Assembly: GCA_963973455.1 (NCBI GenBank)
Contig: CAXAZF010000005.1
Span: forward strand, 221,120 to 285,119
Direction of reading: 5' to 3'
DNA from: Marixanthomonas sp002364245
GTDB taxonomy: Bacteria; Bacteroidota; Bacteroidia; Flavobacteriales; Flavobacteriaceae
Length of the DNA: 64,000 nucleotides
Shown here: piece by piece, positions 59,773 to 64,000 of the stretch
How the letters are laid out: every line of letters starts with the position of its first letter
Position numbering within the stretch: position 1 is the first letter of the stretch
Translations under genes and position numbers: made by a program
The notes under the pieces: generated by a model
What the model was told of the DNA's origin: nothing
Databases searched by the model: none
Seen by the model: only the letters and a program-made list of their open reading frames with translations

Positions 59773-60821
59773 GTGTAAAAATTAAATCGGTAGCCACGCA
59801 ATTACCACCTTACTCACAAACTACACAAGAAACGTTGCCACTTGTTAAAATGTGGTTAGAAGGTCAAGAATCTCGTTTTCAGAGAAAGGTGATTAAAATT
59901 TTCGAAGGTTCTGGGGTAAAGCGTAGATACTCAATAATGGATCCCGAACAGGTTTTTACGCACACCGATTTTGAATCTAGAAATGAAATATACGTAAGAG
60001 AAGTTAAAAAACTAGGTAAACAATCCTTAGAAAAAGCACTTAAAAAAGCTAACTGGAAAGCAACAGATATCGATTACATCATAACAGTAAGTTGTACGGG
60101 TTTTATGATTCCTTCGGTCGATGCATATTTAATTAATGAATTACAGCTTCGGCAAGATGTGGTTCGCCTTCCTGTTACCGAAATGGGCTGCGCGGCTGGC
60201 GTTTCAGGAATGATTTATGCCAAAAACTTTTTAAAAGCCAACCCAGGAAAACGTGTAGCTGTCATTGCATTAGAAGCGCCAACAGCAACATTTCAGTTAA
60301 ATGATTATTCAATGGCAAATATCGTGAGTGCTGCTATCTTTGGGGACGGAGCGGCTTGTGTTTTATTATCATCTAACGAAGAAGATTCTGGTCCCACATT
60401 AGTTGATGAAGCCATGTACCATTTCTATGATGCAACCAATTTAATGGGATTTAAGCTGGTAAATACCGGTTTGCAAATGATTTTGGATAAAGAAGTACCA
60501 CAGACTATAGCCGATCATTTTCCAAATATCGTACATCCATTTTTGGAGAAAAATAATAAAACAATAGAAGATGTGGACTATCTTATATTTCATCCTGGCG
60601 GAAAAAAAATAGTGCAAACGGTCGAAGAGCTCTTCGGAAGTTTAGGAAAAAACATTGATGATACCAAAGAAGTCCTTAAATTGTATGGCAATATGAGCAG
60701 TGTTACAGTGCTTTTTGTTTTAGAAAGGTTTTTAAATAAAAAGACAAATCCGGGTGATTTAGGACTTATGTTAAGTTTTGGTCCTGGCTTTTCAGCGCAA
60801 CGAATCCTTTTAGAATTTTAA
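59769..60821 (+). CDS. type III polyketide synthase
   Basis: A 350-residue chalcone/stilbene-synthase-fold enzyme that extends an acyl starter with malonyl-CoA and cyclises the product. The triad is intact: Cys141 in VTEMGCAAG, His275 in IFHPGGKK and Asn308 in LYGNMSSVTVLF. VSCTGFMIPSVDAY (about 107-120) and the terminal SFGPGFSAQ loop fit the family. Products of such enzymes include alkylresorcinols, alkylpyrones and phloroglucinols; the acyl starter length cannot be read. The ATG at 59769 is chosen over 59724, which lies within the methyltransferase, because it overlaps the stop as ATGA. Confidence 0.93.
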   Translation: MSVKIKSVATQLPPYSQTTQETLPLVKMWLEGQESRFQRKVIKIFEGSGVKRRYSIMDPEQVFTHTDFESRNEIYVREVKKLGKQSLEKALKKANWKATDIDYIITVSCTGFMIPSVDAYLINELQLRQDVVRLPVTEMGCAAGVSGMIYAKNFLKANPGKRVAVIALEAPTATFQLNDYSMANIVSAAIFGDGAACVLLSSNEEDSGPTLVDEAMYHFYDATNLMGFKLVNTGLQMILDKEVPQTIADHFPNIVHPFLEKNNKTIEDVDYLIFHPGGKKIVQTVEELFGSLGKNIDDTKEVLKLYGNMSSVTVLFVLERFLNKKTNPGDLGLMLSFGPGFSAQRILLEF

Positions 60822-60822
60822 A

Positions 60823-61599
60823 ATGAAAAAAGAATTTAACAATCAATGGGCATTAATTTTAGGCGGCAGTAGCGGTCTAGGACTTGCGACAGCCCATAAA
60901 CTAGCCTTATGTGGGATGAATATTTGTATTGTACATCGTACTCGAAAAAATAATATGCCAGAGTTGAGTGAACATTTAGAAAAAATGAAAGGAGCCGGTG
61001 TTGAAGTAGTAGATTTTAATAAAGATGCTTTAAAAGAAACAACAATTAAAACAGTATTAACTTCTATACCTAAAAATAAATGCAAACTATTGCTTCATAG
61101 CATTGCCAAGGGAAGTTTAAAAACAATGCAAGCTGCCCAATTGAACATGCTATCTATGACAGACCTTGATATTACTTTACACGGAATGGCCACTAGTTGG
61201 TACGAATGGACACAAGCTTTAATTGCCGAAGAAACTTTTACCGAAAATGCAAGGAACATTGCCTTTACCAGTGAGGGGAATACAAAAGTTTGGCCTGGCT
61301 ATGGAGCGGTTTCGGCAGCTAAAGCTACCTTGGAAGCCTTAATGCGGCAAATGGCTGTAGAACTAGCTCCCAGGAAGATTACAACCAATTGCATACAAGC
61401 AGGAACAACCTTGACCCCTTCATTTAAATTAATCCCCGGAAGTGAAATCCTTACCGAAAAAGCAAAAAAAAGGAGTCCGTTTAATAGATTAACAACCCCT
61501 GAAGATGTTGCAAATTCGGTTTATTTACTTTGTAAAGAGGAAGCAAACTGGATCAATGGCACCGTTTTAACGGTTGATGGAGGAGAAAGTTTACAGTAA
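60823..61599 (+). CDS. FabI/FabL-like enoyl-ACP reductase or related SDR
   Basis: A 258-residue SDR-fold protein. The cofactor motif is GGSSGLG (14-20), and HSIAKGS (92-98) parallels the HSIA segment of enoyl-ACP reductases. The active-site spacing is Tyr160-x6-Lys167 (YGAVSAAK followed by ATLEALMRQMAVELAP), which is the FabI/FabL arrangement and not the Y-x3-K of ketoreductases. The second tyrosine of FabI (ten residues earlier) is not obvious, so activity is not certain. It starts one base after the PKS gene. It probably reduces an enoyl intermediate in the cluster's fatty-acid module. Confidence 0.8.
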   Translation: MKKEFNNQWALILGGSSGLGLATAHKLALCGMNICIVHRTRKNNMPELSEHLEKMKGAGVEVVDFNKDALKETTIKTVLTSIPKNKCKLLLHSIAKGSLKTMQAAQLNMLSMTDLDITLHGMATSWYEWTQALIAEETFTENARNIAFTSEGNTKVWPGYGAVSAAKATLEALMRQMAVELAPRKITTNCIQAGTTLTPSFKLIPGSEILTEKAKKRSPFNRLTTPEDVANSVYLLCKEEANWINGTVLTVDGGESLQ

Positions 61600-62064
61600 A
61601 TGGAAACAAAATTTGAAACCATATTAAAATCTCTTCCGTATCAAAAACCTTTTCTGTTTGTAGATGCGTTGACTTTTATTTCTGAAGAAAAAGTAGAAGG
61701 AAATTATACTTTTAGTCCGGAAGAATATTTTTACAAAGGACATTTTAAAGAGATGGCTGTAACACCAGGTGTTATCCTTGCCGAATGTATGGCGCAAATT
61801 GGTGTAGTTTGCCTTGGTGTTTATTTACTTTCTGAAATAACTTCTAAAAATTCCTTAAAAAATTTACAAGTAGCGTTAAGCAATACGAACATCGATTTTT
61901 TGAAACCGGTTTATCCAGGAGAAACTGTTACTGTGGTTTCTGAAAAAGAATACTTTCGGTTTAATAAACTGAAATGTGCTGTAAAAATGCTTAATAGCAA
62001 AGATGAGATTATCTGTAAAGGAACCATTAGCGGAATGATTAAAACTTCAGATGATGAAGAATAG
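61600..62064 (+). CDS. FabZ-like 3-hydroxyacyl-ACP dehydratase
   Basis: A 154-residue hotdog-fold protein. The catalytic pair is His48 in FYKGHFKE and Glu62 in PGVILAECMAQ, matching the GHFP...PGVLIxExMAQ signature of FabA/FabZ. It dehydrates beta-hydroxyacyl-ACP. The proline usually after GHF is missing (GHFKE), a mild deviation. It starts directly after the reductase stop codon and overlaps the KS gene by 14 bases. A cluster-specific dehydratase is implied, distinct from the housekeeping FabZ. Confidence 0.85.
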   Translation: METKFETILKSLPYQKPFLFVDALTFISEEKVEGNYTFSPEEYFYKGHFKEMAVTPGVILAECMAQIGVVCLGVYLLSEITSKNSLKNLQVALSNTNIDFLKPVYPGETVTVVSEKEYFRFNKLKCAVKMLNSKDEIICKGTISGMIKTSDDEE

Positions 62065-63328
62065 GGTAGTGGTTACAGGTCTTGGTGTAGTGGCACCCAA
62101 TGGAGTAGGAGTAACTGAATTTACAAAAGCTATTCAATCTGGAACTTCAGGTGTTACGTTTCATGAAAAACCAAAAGAATTAAACTTCTCGTGCCAAATT
62201 GGAGGAGTCCCAACCATTTCAGAAGAAAAAATACAAGAATATTTTACCGATCTTCAACTTAAAAACTTCAATAGTGACAACATTTTATATGGTGTCATTG
62301 CTGGAATGGATGCGCTAAAAGATGCGGGAGTTCAACCTGCAGGTAAGGACAATGGACCACTATGGGATTTGGGTATTATTTTTGGCTCTGGTAACAGTTC
62401 TGTAGAAAAATTCAGGGAATCATTTTATAAAATTGATGATGGCAACGTACGCCGATTGGGGAGTACGAGTGTTGCACAAACAATGGCGAGTAGCGTAGCT
62501 GCATACCTGGGAGGAATGATAGGTTCCGGAAATAGAGTTACAGGCAATGCCTCAGCTTGCGCCACCGGAACCGAAGCAATTATAATGGGTTATGAACATA
62601 TTGCATCAGGCAAAGCGACTCAAATGCTCTGCGGAAGCAGTAACGATGGCGGCCCGTATGTTTGGGGCGGTTTTGACGCCATGCGAATATTACCGCATCA
62701 ATACAATGATAACCCAATGGCCGCTTCTAAGCCGATGGATGCAAACGCTAATGGATTTGTACCTGGTTGTGGAGCAGGAGCATTGTTGTTAGAATCACTA
62801 GAGAGTGCTCAACAAAGAGGTGCAACAATCTATGCGGAAGTGTTGGGTGGTTTTGTAAATAGCGGCGGACAAAGGGGCGAAGGCAGCATGACTGCACCCA
62901 ATAGTCTTGCCGTACAGCGATGTATTACTGAAAGTTTAAATCAGGCGGGAATTGAAGCTTCAGAGATCGATTATATAAATGGCCATCTTACTGCAACTAC
63001 AAAAGACTCATTGGAAATACAAAATTGGATTGAAGCGTTGGGAAGAAAAGGAACTGACTTTCCATATATAAATTCATTGAAAGGAATGACGGGACATTGT
63101 TTGGCTGCAAGTGGCAGTATTGAAGCAGTTTCAACTATACTTCAGTTAAAAGAAGGTTTTGTTTTTCCGAATGTAAACTGTGAAACAGTACATCCAGAAA
63201 TTGAAAAAATGATAGCTTCTGAAAAAATTCCGAAGAAATTATTAAAAACCAATATTCAAACCGCGATAAAAGCAAGTTTCGGTTTTGGTGATGTGAATGC
63301 GTGTGTTATCTTTAGAAGAAAAAATTGA
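62051..63328 (+). CDS. beta-ketoacyl-ACP synthase, FabF-like
   Basis: A 425-residue thiolase-fold condensing enzyme. The Cys-His-His triad is intact: Cys170 in NASACATGTE, His312 in NGHLTATTKDSLE and His349 in GMTGHCLAASG. The second motif reads NGHLTAT instead of the common NAHGTST, a noticeable deviation that may reflect an unusual substrate or partner. It elongates an acyl chain on ACP using malonyl-ACP. The start at 62051 overlaps the dehydratase gene; an ATG at 62054 is an equally good alternative. Its stop is one base before the ACP start. Confidence 0.88.
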   Translation: MMKNRVVVTGLGVVAPNGVGVTEFTKAIQSGTSGVTFHEKPKELNFSCQIGGVPTISEEKIQEYFTDLQLKNFNSDNILYGVIAGMDALKDAGVQPAGKDNGPLWDLGIIFGSGNSSVEKFRESFYKIDDGNVRRLGSTSVAQTMASSVAAYLGGMIGSGNRVTGNASACATGTEAIIMGYEHIASGKATQMLCGSSNDGGPYVWGGFDAMRILPHQYNDNPMAASKPMDANANGFVPGCGAGALLLESLESAQQRGATIYAEVLGGFVNSGGQRGEGSMTAPNSLAVQRCITESLNQAGIEASEIDYINGHLTATTKDSLEIQNWIEALGRKGTDFPYINSLKGMTGHCLAASGSIEAVSTILQLKEGFVFPNVNCETVHPEIEKMIASEKIPKKLLKTNIQTAIKASFGFGDVNACVIFRRKN

Positions 63329-63329
63329 T

Positions 63330-63584
63330 ATGACCACCGAACAAATTTATGCGAAATTGCTTCCTATTATAAAAACGTATTTACCGGAAGATGTTTCAGA
63401 AGAAGATATAGCACCAAATAAGGATCTTACGGGGGAATTAAATATAAACTCAGCCCATTTGGTAGATGTGGTCCTCGACGTAGAAGATGAGTTTGATGTA
63501 GAATTTGCGAACGCCGATATGGAAAATCTTCGTACTATTAATGATGCGATTGAAATCATTAAACAAAAACTAAAAACAGAGTAA
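63330..63584 (+). CDS. acyl carrier protein of the polyketide cluster
   Basis: An 84-residue acidic ACP. The phosphopantetheine attachment is Ser41 in ELNINSAHLVDVVLD; the usual DSL is replaced by NSA, a form I recall from Bacteroidota ACPs in secondary lipid clusters. Helix 2 continues VVLDVEDEF as in normal ACPs. The ATG at 63330, one base after the KS stop, was chosen over 63297, which lies inside the KS gene and would give an extended, non-homologous N terminus. It is the carrier for the FabF/FabZ/reductase module and ends the cluster at a terminator. Confidence 0.9.
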   Translation: MTTEQIYAKLLPIIKTYLPEDVSEEDIAPNKDLTGELNINSAHLVDVVLDVEDEFDVEFANADMENLRTINDAIEIIKQKLKTE

Positions 63585-63593
63585 GTATAAAAG

Positions 63594-63628
63594 AAAAAGC
63601 TGAAATTATTTAAAATTTCAGCTTTTTA
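63594..63628 (+). terminator. terminator of the polyketide cluster
   Basis: AAAAAGCTGAAATT pairs with AATTTCAGCTTTTT around a 6-base loop, 10 bases after the ACP stop. It may also terminate the minus-strand tiny ORFs, which end at 63651. Confidence 0.85.
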
Positions 63629-63650
63629 CATTTCTGTCAACCTTGTGGCT

Positions 63651-63785
63651 TTAGTAAGCGTAGCGGTTGGTTTCTTCAAAATAAGGGTCTTCATATGTAT
63701 GGGTGTTTTCTCTAAAAGGGAAGAAGGAATGCTGTTTTCTTGCAGCACTTATCAGCCTTTTTCTAACGTTTCTTTGAATTTTCAT
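63651..63785 (-). CDS. 44-residue basic/aromatic ORF of the tiny-ORF array
   Basis: A complete ATG-TAA frame of 44 codons: a basic N-terminal half (MKIQRNVRKRLISAARKQ) and a C-terminal half rich in Phe, Tyr, Asn and Glu, ending NRYAY. The leader reads AACAACCATGA, close to AAAAACCATGA before the neighbouring 28-codon ORF, suggesting a family. No signal peptide or membrane helix. Not recognised as a known family. Expression is unproven; it could be a non-coding RNA region. Confidence 0.4.
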   Translation of the reverse strand: MKIQRNVRKRLISAARKQHSFFPFRENTHTYEDPYFEETNRYAY

Positions 63786-63819
63786 GGTTGTTAATTTTAA
63801 TTGATTGATGATGACCTCA

Positions 63820-63874
63820 GCTTATCGGTACCTTCTTTTCTGGTTCCAAGCATAGCTGTTCGAGTTGTGTAATC
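63820..63874 (-). repeat. 55-bp direct repeat, copy 1
   Basis: Identical at every base to 63946-64000, offset by 126 bases. The second copy is cut by the end of the window, so the true repeat may be longer. The shared segment covers the 3' part of a 28-codon ORF and ends two bases past its stop codon. Confidence 0.9.
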
Positions 63875-63908
63875 TTTCTGTAAGTTGGTTGCTGTCTAAA
63901 GTTCTCAT
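63822..63908 (-). CDS. 28-residue basic ORF of the tiny-ORF array
   Basis: A complete ATG-TAA frame: MRTLDSNQLTERLHNSN followed by SYAWNQKRRYR. The peptide is basic, with an aromatic/basic C terminus. Its last 16 residues are encoded identically in a second copy that begins at 63948. Outside the ORF the two copies diverge immediately after the stop codon (plus two bases), which is what selection on the coding part would give. Coding is likely but not proven. No known family is recognised. Confidence 0.45.
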   Translation of the reverse strand: MRTLDSNQLTERLHNSNSYAWNQKRRYR

Positions 63909-63945
63909 GGTTTTTGTTTTTATAAGTTAATTAATAATGATTATT

Positions 63946-64000
63946 GCTTATCGGTACCTTCTTTTCTGGTTCCAAGCATAGCTGTTCGAGTTGTGTAATC
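63946..64000 (-). repeat. 55-bp direct repeat, copy 2 (cut by window end)
   Basis: Second copy of the segment at 63820-63874, identical at all 55 positions. It continues beyond the window, so more copies may exist. Confidence 0.9.
63948..64000 (-). CDS. tiny ORF, partial, paralogue of 63822
   Basis: The C-terminal end of a second tiny ORF running in from beyond the window. Its last residues (SNSYAWNQKRRYR) and stop codon are encoded identically to those of the ORF at 63822. Start and full length are not visible. Confidence 0.4.
   Translation of the reverse strand, partial: LHNSNSYAWNQKRRYR

Noticed and set aside
63297..63329. Earlier start for the acyl carrier protein
   Set aside because: It lies in the C-terminal coding region of the ketosynthase. 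The ATG one base after that stop gives the usual ACP length.

Overview
The window looks like chromosomal DNA from a marine-type member of the Flavobacteriaceae (Bacteroidota). The DNA is AT-rich and start codons mostly lack a Shine-Dalgarno sequence. Several starts are preceded by the Bacteroidota -7 element TAnnTTTG. The primary sigma factor is of the short type, bacillithiol synthesis (bshA) is present, and one large secreted protein ends in a type IX secretion (T9SS) sorting domain. No rRNA, tRNA, CRISPR array, prophage or insertion sequence was recognised. Most of the region is ordinary core and envelope gene content.

Layout. 1-1.75 kb: the 3' end of gyrA and a secreted TPR protein. 2.1-12 kb: an aldehyde dehydrogenase, a large secreted Asp-box propeller protein, a LolA-like protein, a DUF72 protein, a thioesterase, a membrane-anchored EEP phosphatase and a YbdG-like MscS channel. 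12-22.7 kb: a periplasmic M16 peptidase, two more MscS channels, a VanX-like dipeptidase, an SDR, an OmpA-type lipoprotein, an SLC13 transporter and rpoD. 22.8-35.9 kb: an aldo/keto reductase, small secreted proteins, a GH3/beta-lactamase-fold fusion, bshA, a PrcB-like lipoprotein, an M19 dipeptidase, a giant FAD/Fe-S oxidoreductase and an LpxH-like hydrolase. 36-42.5 kb: aroC, a dicarboxylate symporter, a secreted protein and a tight three-gene operon (ATP-grasp ligase, N-formylglutamate amidohydrolase, DUF1704/QEGLA zinc peptidase). 42.5-51 kb: a T9SS cargo protein, a two-component system, mutS2 with a DCC-family protein, and ung. 51-56.3 kb: a four-gene run (2OG-Fe(II)-type oxygenase, SUI1-like factor, nucleoside phosphorylase, soluble substrate-binding-fold protein) divergent from a fused E1 2-oxoacid dehydrogenase. 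56.4-57.8 kb: a DUF1328 protein and two envelope lipoproteins.

The most distinctive locus is 57.9-63.6 kb, a seven-gene run in one orientation: a flavoprotein, a methyltransferase, a type III polyketide synthase, a FabI/FabL-like reductase, a FabZ-like dehydratase, a FabF-like ketosynthase and an acyl carrier protein. It reads as a phenolic-lipid or pyrone-type pathway with its own partial fatty-acid module. Just beyond it, on the opposite strand and running off the window, are three tiny ORFs. Two of them share a perfect 55-bp repeat that ends just after the stop codon.

Possible regulatory sites include a 10-bp direct repeat with 11-bp period upstream of the two-component genes, a shared TTAACA-N5-TGTTAA palindrome upstream of rpoD and of the DUF1328 gene, a palindrome over the promoter of the OmpA lipoprotein gene, and an inverted repeat upstream of the QEGLA operon. 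Functions rest on motif reading only; no database search was run.
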